64,000 bases of DNA from Paenibacillus sp. FSL H7-0331. Lineage in GTDB: Bacteria; Bacillota; Bacilli; Paenibacillales; NBRC-103111. A program made the position numbers and the translations under genes. Below are positions 7,692 to 16,545 of this stretch, piece after piece (the first letter of the stretch is position 1; each line of letters begins with the position of its first letter). The stretch lies in assembly GCF_001956045.1 (NCBI RefSeq), contig NZ_MRTH01000002.1, positions 1 through 64,000 of the forward strand, written 5' to 3'. The notes under the pieces are model-generated. The model did not search any database and had not been told where the DNA came from. It saw nothing but the letters and a program-made list of their open reading frames with translations.

Positions 7692-8056
7692 GTAAACCAC
7701 TACCAGACTCAGGAAACCGATTAGACTATGTTACAGGATCGAATAGAGAGCCAAGTACAGGTAAAGGGAGGTACGATTTAGTTTCCCCCTATGCTCTCAG
7801 AAGATTGGCTCAACGATACGAAGATGGCCTTGAGAAGTATTCTGAACGTAATTGGGAAAAGGGACAGCCAGTATCAAGATGTTATGATAGTGCAATTAGA
7901 CATATGAACCAATACATAATGGGTATGGATGACGAAGATCATTTAGCAGCAGCAGTTTTTAATATTTTTGCGATTATGCATTTTGAAGAGATCATTCCTC
8001 ATATGCAAGACTTGCCGAATAGAATTTTAGAAATTGATGAATCTCATAACCCTTGA
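7688..8056 (+). CDS. dATP/dGTP diphosphohydrolase N-terminal-domain protein (DUF5664-like)
   Basis: The product is 122 residues and matches, from memory, the small phage and bacterial family annotated as dATP/dGTP diphosphohydrolase, N-terminal. Motifs in order are PLPDSGNRLDYVTGSNRE, GRYDLVSPYALRRLAQ, EDGLEKYSERNWEKGQP, SRCYDSAIRHMNQY and DEDHLAAAVFNIFAIMHFEE. The ExxxKY, RH and DEDH residues resemble the metal-binding core of all-alpha NTP pyrophosphatases (MazG-like). It would hydrolyse a purine dNTP and so adjust the pool for phage replication; substrate is inferred. It overlaps the upstream gene by four bases and is followed by a short hairpin. Confidence 0.7.
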   Translation: MSKPLPDSGNRLDYVTGSNREPSTGKGRYDLVSPYALRRLAQRYEDGLEKYSERNWEKGQPVSRCYDSAIRHMNQYIMGMDDEDHLAAAVFNIFAIMHFEEIIPHMQDLPNRILEIDESHNP

Positions 8057-8070
8057 TACATAAGGGTTTT
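8048..8070 (+). terminator. Short hairpin overlapping a stop codon
   Basis: AACCCTT (8048-8054) pairs with AAGGGTT (8062-8068) around a seven-base loop, followed by a short T-run. The hairpin includes the TGA stop (8054-8056) of the upstream gene. Confidence 0.45.
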
Positions 8071-8126
8071 CTAAACAGAAATAGCCTATAAAACTACAGT
8101 TTTAATGGAATTGGAGGTATCGAATA

Positions 8127-8489
8127 TTGCATCAAACATTACATAAGGTTTATAAAATTAGAAATAAGGAAACAGGACTATTCTCAAAAGGTGGCACAGA
8201 TAATATCTGGACTAAAGAAGGGAAATCTTGGTCTAATATCGGTCATCTGAAACATCATCTAAATCAGCTTGCGAAATATTATCTAAAAGATAAAAACCCA
8301 TATATAAATGCTGAGATTGTGGAAGTCAATTATGATATGTGTCACAAAGTGGACGTAAATGAAATGTTTAATGAAATTGCTAATAATAAAGAAAAAGCAG
8401 AGGAAGCTTATCGTTTGAACGTGCAAAAATGGAGAGAAGAACAAGAACGTAAACAATTACAAGAATTAAAAGAAAAATATGATAAATAA
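8127..8489 (+). CDS. Small phage-type hypothetical protein
   Basis: The product is 120 residues from TTG 8127, nine bases after GGAGG (8113-8117). The N-terminal half (LHKVYKIRNKETGLFSKGG, GKSWSNIGHLKHHLNQL) looks like a recurrent phage protein that begins with a YxIRNxxTGLFS motif. The C-terminal half is a charged coiled helix (EEAYRLNVQKWREEQERKQL). No enzyme motif is visible. It is probably a host-takeover or replication accessory protein of unknown role. Confidence 0.55.
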   Translation: MHQTLHKVYKIRNKETGLFSKGGTDNIWTKEGKSWSNIGHLKHHLNQLAKYYLKDKNPYINAEIVEVNYDMCHKVDVNEMFNEIANNKEKAEEAYRLNVQKWREEQERKQLQELKEKYDK

Positions 8490-8522
8490 ATTAACACCTT
8501 CATATATAAAGGAGGTTTGTGG

Positions 8523-8657
8523 ATGGGATTTTCAGAAATCGAAAAATTAGCTCTAAGTGAAATAACTATTCATCAATGCTTACAATTCTATAGGCGTAAA
8601 CAAATGACAAAAGAAGATGTATTAATAATGATGGTTCAGGTATTGGTGCAGCAATAG
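8523..8657 (+). CDS. 44-residue hypothetical protein
   Basis: This short frame starts at ATG 8523, seven bases after a perfect GGAGG (8511-8515), and begins MGFSEIEKLALSEITIHQ. It ends with a Met/Val/Gln-rich tail. The strong ribosome binding site and position 33 bp after the upstream gene argue that it is translated. The tail could be a frameshifted end, since downstream sequence in another frame carries on briefly. No family is recognised. Confidence 0.45.
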   Translation: MGFSEIEKLALSEITIHQCLQFYRRKQMTKEDVLIMMVQVLVQQ

Positions 8658-8761
8658 AATCATTATTTCGTTGAAACAATAAAACTACATCAAGAGTCAA
8701 ACCAAACAAGAATTGAGTAGACAATGAAAGTGGATTTTCAACCGAAATAAACAGACAAAAA

Positions 8762-8784
8762 ACCAGATACATGTTGTATCTGGT
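8762..8784 (-). terminator. Rho-independent terminator for the small minus-strand gene
   Basis: A perfect 10-bp stem (ACCAGATACA with TGTATCTGGT) has a three-base loop. On the minus strand it is followed by TTTTTGTCTG, a good terminator for the gene ending at 8801. Confidence 0.7.
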
Positions 8785-8800
8785 GGGTAATATGTACTAA

Positions 8801-8956
8801 TCAACCTTTTGTGTAAGATTTATTAGCCTTTGATTGAGACAATACTGAGCCTGCTAAAGACTTGGTTAATTTGCTTGTTGAATTGCTGTTTAATGCTTTT
8901 GAAGCTTTGGTGGACATGGATGAAGACGATACTTTATTAGTACTAGATTTAGCCAT
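8801..8956 (-). CDS. 51-residue Ser/Thr/Lys-rich small protein
   Basis: The protein begins MAKSSTNKVSSSSMSTKASK and contains TSKLTKSLAGSVLSQSKANK; nearly half the residues are Ser, Thr or Lys. From memory, the ASKxL...TSKxxKSLAGSxLSQ pattern recurs in very small proteins of many bacteria and phages with no assigned function. AGAGGTG precedes the ATG (8956-8954) at good spacing, and a clear terminator follows its stop, so it is an independent one-gene unit running against its neighbours. The high positive charge suggests nucleic-acid binding, which is a guess. Confidence 0.65.
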   Translation of the reverse strand: MAKSSTNKVSSSSMSTKASKALNSNSTSKLTKSLAGSVLSQSKANKSYTKG

Positions 8957-9138
8957 TTACAGATACACCTCTTTTCCTTTATGACCTTGATAGATTTATT
9001 TTATAACACAATATATAGTATGTAAATTGATTTGTTCGGTTTTTTGTTCGCACTAAATGTGGTATGAATCAAAATTAATTAAAGTGTGGCTTTAAAGCCG
9101 GTAAATTCAATTTTTTATTAGGAAAGGGATTGGTTATA

Positions 9139-9279
9139 TTGTTTAATCTAAATATTTTATCAGAATGAGGATTAAGAAATAGAGGAATTAGCAAAGAGGA
9201 TCTATATGAATTCCAATGTGAAGAATATAATGATGAAAATGAATACGACAGGTTTGTATTAGATCCAAATTTTGATTGA
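9139..9279 (+). pseudogene. Small gene interrupted by an in-frame TGA
   Basis: From TTG 9139, nine bases after GGAAAGGGA (9121-9129), a 47-codon frame encodes a start-like peptide, then TGA at 9166-9168, then RNRGISKEDLYEFQCEEYND and YDRFVLDPNFD before its final stop. The second part looks like real acidic protein. A point nonsense mutation is the simplest reading. I do not recognise the family. Confidence 0.45.
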
Positions 9280-9318
9280 GTAAATGAAATTGCACTTTGT
9301 AAGGGAAATATTTAATAG

Positions 9319-9573
9319 ATGAAAATTCAAGAGTTGCATGAGGTTCAACTTGCTGTGTTTGATGGTTATATTAAGGATGCAAAACAGGATGGTTATAGTA
9401 CACATGTAACACTACATGCTCTAAACGTTATGAGGTCAAGATATGAAGCTTTAGTTGTAGAGCAACAGAGACTCAATGACGTACTTGAGCAAATTGAACA
9501 TGACACCGAGGATGAAGTTACGTCTGACTATGCTAGACACAATCGTACTGAGGGATACGAATTTAGTAATTAA
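9319..9573 (+). CDS. Small helical hypothetical protein
   Basis: The product is 84 residues, almost entirely helical, with a coiled-coil-like centre (LNVMRSRYEALVVEQQRLNDV) and an acidic tail. AAGGGA (9302-9307) lies about 11 bases upstream of ATG 9319. No family is recognised. It is the only apparently intact gene between 9.1 and 12 kb. Confidence 0.45.
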   Translation: MKIQELHEVQLAVFDGYIKDAKQDGYSTHVTLHALNVMRSRYEALVVEQQRLNDVLEQIEHDTEDEVTSDYARHNRTEGYEFSN

Positions 9574-9605
9574 AATGGCAATTGTATTGGAAATGAAAAA
9601 GGAGC

Positions 9606-9758
9606 TTAAAGCCGCATAAATTTTTCTTTAGTTTTTTCTTTCTTGTCTTTGCTAAGTTTAATAAAAACAGTAGAAATATTACTGTCAGGATTATCAACAC
9701 GTATATCACGATTGTTAAAATGCACGTGGTCTATACCAAGACTAAATTTAGTGAGTCT
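9606..9758 (-). other. Possible 3' remnant of a minus-strand gene
   Basis: A minus-strand frame is open for 50 codons and ends in a protein-like, highly charged tail (NNRDIRVDNPDSNISTVFIK, then KDKKEKTKEKF). It has no start and overlaps the 5' end of the XRE pseudogene, which suggests a deletion junction near 9720-9760. It may be chance. Confidence 0.25.
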
Positions 9759-10056
9759 CTACGAACTTTGAGGAAAGCAAGAGGCATAAGTCAAAGTAAA
9801 TTGGCCACAGATTTAGACATTCCTGAGTCCAATATTCGCAGGTATGAGTCACAGAATGATACACCGAGTATAGAGCGTTTAAAGCAATTAAGTGAATTAT
9901 TTTAAGGTTTCTATTGAAAAACTACTTGGATTCGAAGAGCTATCCATTGAAGACAATCTTAATTCTGAGTTTTTAAGCAACTTTCACAAACTGACCGAAC
10001 ATAACCAATCCCTTATTATTGAGTTAGTTAAAAGTTTGTCTGAAAAGAGCCAATAA
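9720..10056 (+). pseudogene. XRE-family helix-turn-helix regulator with a frameshift
   Basis: The first frame (9720-9905) gives a full HTH_3 domain: FSESLRTLRKARGISQSKLA, then IPESNIRRYESQNDTPSIERL. It stops after SELF at a TTTT run (9900-9903). Removing one T joins it to the next frame, which continues as KVSIEKLLGFEELSIEDN and NHxL-type helices to TAA 10054-10056, exactly as XRE repressors continue after the HTH (SELFKVSIEKLLG). So this is one gene with a single-base insertion in a homopolymer, by mutation or sequencing error. It was probably the phage-like element's repressor. The start region may also be damaged. Confidence 0.7.
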
Positions 10057-10114
10057 AAAATCAATTTTATGTGAAAATTATTTGGGCGAATTATATTACT
10101 GTGAGTGATTTATA

Positions 10115-10617
10115 ATGATTCGGACATCTTATTATGTCGAAGAATTAAATGCATCAGGTGTTGTGGTTATTTCTTCTGATTGGCACGAGGAAAGAACTGG
10201 ACTTCAGAATGAGCATACAAACGAAGAAGTGGCTTGCATAATTGATGGTAGATATATGTTTGTAAATGTATATAGACATATGAAAATGTTTGGTGGTAGT
10301 GATTATAGTATAAAGAAGTTTGAAATAAGCAAAGAACAATATGAGGACCACAGGCAGAAATTTGGGGTTAAAGATACGCCTGATTTTTTAGAAAAAATAA
10401 AAAGACGCAATGAGTTAAAACAATTAATTGCTGATGAAGAAAAGTTGACAACCCCCAAATACCCAAAATGTATGACAATTATGGAACAAAAGAGTGGAAA
10501 GAATGGTGTTTTTTGGGGTGTCCATACTTTCCTTCGTGTAAGGGAACGAGAGACTATAATCGAAACATCCGTCTAAAATGTGAGTTATTAAAGAGAGAGC
10601 TCTCAGGTTTAACTTAG
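10115..10617 (+). pseudogene. Hypothetical protein with a broken topoisomerase-type zinc finger
   Basis: The frame from 10115 encodes an N-terminal part of unknown family and then PKCMTIMEQKSGKNGVFWG, the first half of a zf-C4_Topoisom zinc ribbon. The frame then drifts (VHTFLRV) and stops at 10576. The -1 frame continues perfectly as CPYFPSCKGTRDYNRN, giving the second cysteine pair, and stops at TAG 10615-10617. One G missing in the GGGG run near 10514-10518 explains this. In addition, the first cysteine of the finger is Tyr (KYPKC). The finger would bind single-stranded DNA or act in repair; this copy is broken unless the sequence is in error. Confidence 0.6.
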
Positions 10618-10760
10618 CTATAAAAATACATTTTCATAAAGCTGCACCATTTGCTTTTTGAATTCGCATGTAAACGTGCGTCGTTGTTTTTTAGGCATTG
10701 TAGAAATCCGCTCCTTAGCATGATAGGTTTATTCTACAAGCCCTTATTCTTTCTGTCCAA

Positions 10761-10847
10761 CTTAGTGTAGCCGATCTAGAGTGGGAACAAGTAGAGGTTG
10801 AGTATGAACGGTTATGGGATTTGAGGGAGGGAGTAGCCAATGCATAA
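10761..10847 (+). other. Possible gene remnant upstream of a phage-type gene
   Basis: A short open stretch (SVADLEWEQVEVEYERLWDL) ends at TAA 10845-10847, overlapping the ATG at 10840. The coding-like composition and coupled overlap suggest the 3' end of a gene whose upstream part is lost. The rest of 10618-10760 holds nothing I recognise. Confidence 0.3.
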
Positions 10848-11629
10848 TAATCTAATGATCAATCAAAAGTCGAATGAGTTTGAAGAAGGTATTTCTCAAT
10901 TAGTATCGATGAATAAAGAGTTTGTTCATAATCATAAGCTGAAGGTTATTGTTTCCGCACATGAAAGAATCATTAACCAACTAGCAGAAGCAATAAAGAA
11001 ACAAGGGGAAATCAGCAAGCAATTAACAATCAAAGGAATTGTATACACGAATATGATTGCTGAAAAGGTAACGGATTATGATATGAAATTCAGTGGTAAA
11101 TTACATAAGGTTAAGGAAGTCGGTTCTTACATCAGCAAAAATATTGAGGATTGTTCAAACAGGTTGAAAAACAGATTCGAAGATTTGAGAGTTAAGTTAG
11201 CAGATATTAACAAAGAAAAAGAACATACATATAACTTATTGTGTCCTGATGTTGATGGGTATTACCATTTACTAAACCTTGCACCGATTATAAAGGATGA
11301 TTTGCTGGGCATTTACTCGTTCAATCGAGACAAAGTAAAAGACGATGGATGCAGGACAAATTATGTAGGAACAAATAAGGCGATAGACAAATTGCCGGAG
11401 ATTATAGATGGACAAGAGTTCTTCAAATGGATGTCATGGAATTGTGCATTGCTTAACAATATTATATGAGAAAATGAAAGATGCAGGATTAGATATGTTT
11501 AGTGCGCTTCAGGAGATTACAAAGACACCTATAGAGGCGGTTAGTGTGAAGCAGGATGGATGGGGTAATGTGGTGAGTGTGGAGCGGAAGAAACCGTTTC
11601 TGAGGTTGGTTGATAAGCTTAGAAAGTGA
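10840..11629 (+). pseudogene. Coiled-coil hypothetical protein with a frameshift
   Basis: The first frame (10840-11469, 209 residues) is helical with coiled-coil stretches (KKQGEISKQLTIKGIVYTN, NRLKNRFEDLRVKLADINKE) and ends at TGA just after ALLNNII. The +1 frame then carries ILYEKMKDAGLDMFSALQE and a basic end to 11629. An overlap of about 60 bases and a natural join near 11460 suggest one gene of about 260 residues with a single-base insertion. GGAGGG (10825-10830) precedes the ATG at about nine bases. I do not recognise the family; a phage or plasmid origin is likely. Confidence 0.5.
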
Positions 11630-11735
11630 AAGTCTGATATGGCTAATAAGGTGAACAGGAGATTCTAATATAACGGATAGTTATTTTAGGAATGAATAAG
11701 AAAGTGAAATATACATATGAGAGGAATTTAGAGGA

Positions 11736-11927
11736 ATGAATGTTTATAATCTAAATATGAGTGAATAGATGCAGGAAATACAAGAATCTAAATCAGTAAA
11801 AGTTGATAATCGAAATTATACATATGAAAATATAAATGTGAATGTTACATATTTGAACGAACCTTCCAAGAGAGCTATAGAGAGTTTCAATAAAGGAATC
11901 AATAAAATAATACATAAATTTATTTGA
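11736..11927 (+). pseudogene. Small gene with an in-frame TAG
   Basis: From ATG 11736, just after GAGGA, a 63-codon frame reads about ten residues, TAG at 11766-11768, ATG 11769 and then MQEIQESKSVKVDNRNYTYE and PSKRAIESFNKGINKIIHKF. It is followed at once by a good terminator, which supports it being a true gene end. Either a nonsense mutation broke it, or translation restarts at ATG 11769 (52 residues, no clear ribosome binding site). Confidence 0.45.
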
Positions 11928-11934
11928 AAATGAA

Positions 11935-11986
11935 CAGACAACCAATCCTAATATTGTTAATAGGAAGGTTGTCTGATTTTGTGTTT
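11935..11986 (+). terminator. Rho-independent terminator
   Basis: CAGACAACC (11935-11943) pairs with GGTTGTCTG (11967-11975), with an inner TCCTA/TAGGA stem, followed by ATTTTGTGTTT. It closes the accessory island on the plus strand. Confidence 0.75.
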
Positions 11987-12047
11987 AAATGGAATATTGG
12001 ATATACTCGTCTTAATAACTTATCTACTATAAGGGAGAGTGTTATCA

Positions 12048-14159
12048 ATGAAAGAATTTGTTGATAAAAAGGATCGTAAATCAAATCGTCTTATAAACGA
12101 GAAATCCCCTTATCTGTTACAACACGCATATAATCCAGTAGATTGGTTTGTATGGGGAGAAGAGGCATTCTCCATGGCAGCAAGAGAATGCAAACCAGTA
12201 TTCTTGTCCATAGGTTATTCCTAGCTTCGGCTATATAGTGTGATTAGTTTTACCTGCCATTGGTGTCACGTCATGAATCATGAATCCTTCGAAGACGAGG
12301 AAGTCGCAGCTCTCTTAAATAAAGATTACATATCGATCAAAGTAGACCGTGAGGAACGTCCGGATGTTGATCACCTGTACATGTCGGTCTGCCAGGCGCT
12401 AACCGGGCAGGGTGGATGGCCGCTGACGATCATGATGACACCGGAGAAGAAGCCCTTCTTCGCGGGAACGTATTTCCCCAAAGGCCGCAAGTACGGCCGT
12501 AAAGGTTTGATGGACATCCTGCCGCAGATTGCGGGCAAGTGGGATGAAGACAGCGCCCAAATATCGCAGATGGGTGATCAGATTATTGCGGAAACGCAGA
12601 GTCGTCTGATAGCCAATCTGCAGGGGGATATTTCGGGGGAATCGCTGGAGCAGGCTTTTCAAATGTACGAAAAGCTGTTTGACCCGCAGTATGGCGGCTT
12701 CGGTGATGCGCCCAAGTTTCCGACCTCGCATAACTTGTCATATTTGCTTCGCTACTATACAAGGACTGGCAATGAGCGGGCGTTGGCGATGGTGGAGAAG
12801 ACGCTGGACAACATGTATCGTGGTGGAATGTACGATCATATCGGATGGGGATTTGCGCGGTATTCAACGGATGAACGATGGTTAGTGCCGCATTTTGAGA
12901 AGATGCTTTATGATAATGCGCTACTGACGATGACCTACATCGAGGCCTATCAGGTAACCGGTAAACAGCAATATGCTGAGGTAGCTGAGCAGATTATTGC
13001 TTATGTGCTGCGGGATATGACGGATGAACACGGTGCCTTTTATTGTGCGGAGGATGCGGATTCAGAAGGTGAGGAAGGAAAGTTTTATGTATGGAAACCC
13101 GCGGAAATCAGGCAGCTGCTGGGTGAAGAAGAGGGCGAGCTGTACTGCAGTGTATATGATATCACCGACAGTGGGAACTTTGAAGGACATAGCATTCCGA
13201 ATCTGATCGAATGGACGATCGAGGATGCTGCCCGATTACAAGGAGTACCGCTTAACGAGTTGAGAGCAAGACTGGAAGCTTCGCGGCACAAGCTGTTCGA
13301 CCATCGGGAGAAGCGAATTCACCCTCATAAGGATGATAAGATACTCACCTCTTGGAACGGGCTGATGATCATGGCTCTAGCCAAAGCGGCCAAGGCGCTT
13401 AACAAGCCGGAGTATGCGGAGGCAGCGCGTCGTGCTTCGGATTTCATAGCTCGGGAGCTTCGCCGTGAGGATGGACGACTACTTGCTCGTTATCGTGATG
13501 GGGAGGCCGCTTACCTTGGGTATGTGGACGATTATGCGTTCTATGTCTGGGGGCTTATTGAGCTGTATGAGGCGACATTTGACATCGAGCTGTTGCAGCT
13601 GGCCGTGGAGCTGAATGCAGACATGCTGACGTTGTTTTGGGACACGGAGCAGGGTGGATTATTCTTTTATGGCCATGATGGCGAGCAGCTGTTCACACGT
13701 CCGAAGGAAATCTATGATGGCGCGATGCCATCGGGTAATTCCGCTGCTGCACTCAATATGGCCAAGCTTGCCAGATACACGTATGATGCGAGTTTATCTC
13801 AAAAGACGGACGAGCAGCTTCAGGCGTTTGCGGGTTCTGTACAGAAATACCCATCAGGTCATGCCTTGTTCCTGATTGCGTTGGATTATGTTATAAGTGC
13901 GCCTTCGGAGATTGTTCTAGCTGGTGATCCGAATAAGCCGGATTTGCAGGCAATGAAGGAGAAGCTGCAGCGCAGATTTATGCCTCATGCGATTTACATG
14001 CTGCATCCAAGCACAGAGCAGAGGGAGGCTGCAAGGAATCTAATACCGCTCTTGAGGGATAAAGTTGTGTTAGGCGGTAGGGCAACTGCCTACATTTGTG
14101 AAAATTTTGCCTGCCATGCTCCTGTTACCGATTTGGATGAGCTGGATGAAATTGAATAG
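12048..14159 (+). pseudogene. yyaL: Thioredoxin-domain YyaL/SSP411-type protein, interrupted
   Basis: The gene encodes a DUF255 thioredoxin-like domain (about residues 1-170) followed by an alpha/alpha-barrel like cellobiose epimerases. The normal order [20 protein letters not shown] ... FLSIGYS-TCHWCHVM is present. Between GYS and TCHWCHVM lie ten extra codons beginning with TAG (12222-12224), in frame, so translation stops after 58 residues. The rest (from GTG 12240 or later) is open to 14159 and well conserved (ESFEDEEVA, TGQGGWPLTI). Restart at GTG 12240 would give a protein without its N-terminus, but no ribosome binding site is visible. ATG 12048 fits the upstream GGGAG better than GTG 12039. 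The role of YyaL is poorly defined. Confidence 0.85.
12222..12251 (+). other. 30-bp in-frame insertion with stop codon in yyaL
   Basis: Thirty bases separate the codons for GYS from TCHWCHVM, which are contiguous in family members. The insert starts with TAG and contains TAGC-TTCG-GCTA, a four-base stem with a UUCG tetraloop. It marks the boundary between the AT-rich island side and the more GC-rich rest of the gene. It may be an integration or excision scar. Confidence 0.6.
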
Positions 14160-14172
14160 TTCGGACTACGAG

Positions 14173-14203
14173 CGTGAGGATCCTTGTGATTCTCACGTTT
14201 TTT
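14173..14203 (+). terminator. Rho-independent terminator of yyaL
   Basis: CGTGAGGATC (14173-14182) pairs with GATTCTCACG (14188-14197; one G-T pair), followed by six T. Confidence 0.85.
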
Positions 14204-14498
14204 GCTATGTCTGTAAAGATGACAATTGTCCTATACGATTCATATGTACATAACAGATATACGATAAAACATACAAAATTAATATTAGGAAGAGAATGAC
14301 TATTAGTCATAGTAAAATTCATATAATCTTGTAGAACGATGTAGAATAAAGTCGAATATAGGTACAAAGAACCATATTATATTTGCGGAATTTTTTGTAA
14401 AATCCTCTTATCTCGAGATGACATTTACATAGATGATGAAGTCAAATCTAATGGAACAAGCACCAGGGAACACAAACTAACTTACAGAGGGTGAGACT
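14204..14498. other. AT-rich intergenic region before the chemosensory operon
   Basis: I see no gene here. It must hold the promoter of the mcp-cheW-cheA operon. I looked for a SigD-type site (TAAA, about 15 bases, GCCGATAT) and found only a poor match near 14398. Confidence 0.4.
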
Positions 14499-16082
14499 AT
14501 GAAATGGTTTATGAATTTGAAAACATCGGTGAAATTAATTTCCGCATTTGGTATTGTTGCAGTAATCGTAGCGGTTGTTGGATTGTACGCTATATCTAAT
14601 CTGAGCATGATGAACGGCAATATTAATGAAATGTACAACAATAATCTCACATCTATTCAAAGATTGTCAGCCGGACTCAACAGCTATCAAAATATACGTG
14701 TAGCCATACGCGATATGAGCCAGAGTGACACTTTGGCCGCGAATAAATTGCAGACGGATATTGATGGCTACGTGAAGGAATTACAGGACCAGATTGACGT
14801 TTACCGCGGTACACCCATTACCCCTGTTGAGAAAGAGCAGCTTAAAGCATATGACACTGCTGTTGCGGCCTATACGAAGACACTTGCTGCGGCAATGAAA
14901 CTGGCGGAAAAAGAGGATAAGACCGAATATAGCAAGTTTTTAAATAGCGAGTTGACTCCTGCTGGATCGAAGGTCAGGGAAAGCTTAAACAAGCTGATCG
15001 ATACCAACGTGAAACTGGCGGAAGGGACGAATACCAAATCAGAAGAAGCCTATACGTCTGCACGCACGACAACGATTATTATTGTTGTCATTGCTTTTAT
15101 CCTTAGTCTTACAATGGGTTACGGAATCGCACAATCGATCGCTCGCCCACTGCACCGGATCGTAAGTTTGGTTACCAAGGTGGCACACGGCGATTTGCGG
15201 GAGAAGGCCGATATTGACACGAAGGATGAAGTCGGCCAATTGGCGGCTTCCATGAATCAAATGATCAGCAGTCTGCAAAATCTGATTAGTGGCATCATCC
15301 AATCCTCGCAAAGTGTCGCTGCTGCATCTGAGGAAATCTCGGCAAGCACAGAAGAAATTGCTGGCAGCAGCATCAGTCAGGCGCAGTCCGCGCAATCCAT
15401 CACAGAACTGTTCAAAGAATTGAGTGTAGCCATTAACTCTGTTGCCGAAAGTGCAGAGCAAGCTGCAGAGTTATCCAACATAACGGTCAAAACCGCTAGT
15501 GAAGGCGATAAAGTGATACAGGCTTCTATAGTGGGAATGCAAGCCGTGAACCAGACGATGACACGGTTAGAAGAAGATTCCTTGAAAATAGGCGACATTA
15601 TTGAAGTTATTGATGATATTGCCGATCAAACCAATTTGTTGGCGTTGAATGCAGCAATCGAGGCGGCACGAGCAGGTGATCAAGGCAGAGGCTTTGCCGT
15701 AGTAGCTGATGAGGTTCGTAAGCTCGCTGAACGAAGCAGTGAAGCGACCAAGCAAATATCTTCCATTATTAAAGTCATGCAGGCGAATACGAAGCAAAGT
15801 GTGAATGCAGTGCTGGACAGTGTGGCGCAATCGTCTCAAACCGGCGAAGCCTTCCAAAATATTATTCATATGGTCAACGATTCTTCACAGAAAGTGAACG
15901 AGATCGCCGCGGCCTGCGAGGAAGAAGCTGCCCAGGCATCTGAAGTTATGCATTCGGTTGAGTCTATAGCCGCCTCCAGCCAGGAATCGGCAGCAGCCTC
16001 CGAAGAAACAGCAGCAACGTGTCAATCGCTTGCGCAGCTTGCGGATGAGTTGAATACCTCCGTCTCGATTTTCAAAATTTAA
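14499..16082 (+). CDS. Methyl-accepting chemotaxis protein
   Basis: The product is 527 residues with classical chemoreceptor layout: a first membrane segment (about 11-32), an extracellular four-helix-bundle sensor (about 35-185), a second membrane segment (about 190-212), HAMP ([12 protein letters not shown] to about 265), and the signalling hairpin with tip [20 protein letters not shown] followed by [18 protein letters not shown]. The sensor is the four-helix type, so the ligand cannot be guessed. GAGGGTGAG precedes the ATG. It sits first in an operon with cheW and cheA and would form arrays with them, regulating CheA autophosphorylation. Confidence 0.92.
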   Translation: MKWFMNLKTSVKLISAFGIVAVIVAVVGLYAISNLSMMNGNINEMYNNNLTSIQRLSAGLNSYQNIRVAIRDMSQSDTLAANKLQTDIDGYVKELQDQIDVYRGTPITPVEKEQLKAYDTAVAAYTKTLAAAMKLAEKEDKTEYSKFLNSELTPAGSKVRESLNKLIDTNVKLAEGTNTKSEEAYTSARTTTIIIVVIAFILSLTMGYGIAQSIARPLHRIVSLVTKVAHGDLREKADIDTKDEVGQLAASMNQMISSLQNLISGIIQSSQSVAAASEEISASTEEIAGSSISQAQSAQSITELFKELSVAINSVAESAEQAAELSNITVKTASEGDKVIQASIVGMQAVNQTMTRLEEDSLKIGDIIEVIDDIADQTNLLALNAAIEAARAGDQGRGFAVVADEVRKLAERSSEATKQISSIIKVMQANTKQSVNAVLDSVAQSSQTGEAFQNIIHMVNDSSQKVNEIAAACEEEAAQASEVMHSVESIAASSQESAAASEETAATCQSLAQLADELNTSVSIFKI

Positions 16083-16101
16083 GCATACGGATGTGATTCT
16101 T

Positions 16102-16530
16102 ATGGCAACAGTACAGCAGGACCAATATATTGAGATGACTGTCGGACTTGAGGCATATGCCGTCAGAATTGAAGAAATTCATGAAATTATTAAAATGCAG
16201 ACGATAACGGAAATTCCTCATTGTAAGCCTTATGTGAAGGGTGTCATCAATTTAAGAGGCAAGGTTGTCCCTGTTGTCAGCTTCAGAAATTTGTTCGGCT
16301 TGCCTGAACAGCAGGATACGAAAACAACACGAATTGTGGTTGTGAAGCATCGGGAAGAATCGGTTGGAATCATAGTTGATCAAGTGAACAAAGTAACCAC
16401 ATTTCCTGATATTCAGCCGCCGCCGGATCATGTTGGAGGTGTGAGCGGGGCTTACTTCTTAGGAATCGGACTTCGTGAAAACAAGCTGGTTGGGATTTTA
16501 AAACTGGATGAAGTGCTGCTGCGCGACTAG
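16102..16530 (+). CDS. cheW: Chemotaxis coupling protein CheW
   Basis: The product is 142 residues from ATG 16102 (GTG 16093 is in frame just upstream). It is a single CheW/SH3-like domain: QYIEMTVGLEAYAVRIEEIH, then PHCKPYVKGVINLRGKVVPV with the conserved NLRG, and a C-terminal VLLRD end. It couples the receptor encoded immediately upstream to the CheA encoded downstream (15-bp gap). The sequence is canonical and of usual length. Confidence 0.9.
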   Translation: MATVQQDQYIEMTVGLEAYAVRIEEIHEIIKMQTITEIPHCKPYVKGVINLRGKVVPVVSFRNLFGLPEQQDTKTTRIVVVKHREESVGIIVDQVNKVTTFPDIQPPPDHVGGVSGAYFLGIGLRENKLVGILKLDEVLLRD

Positions 16531-16545
16531 GGGAGGCTGTTACGC

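Noticed and set aside
1..12000. Complete prophage or integrative conjugative element
   Set aside because: No integrase, terminase, portal, capsid, tail, relaxase or type IV secretion gene was seen in this part.
9139..12251. Stop codon recoding (TGA, TAG read-through) as an explanation of interrupted genes
   Set aside because: One-base frameshifts occur in the same region and the stops differ in type, which fits decay. The core genes use TGA, TAG and TAA as normal stops.
14380..14480. SigD (flagellar sigma) promoter before the mcp gene
   Set aside because: TAAA occurs, but GCCGATAT is missing at the right distance.
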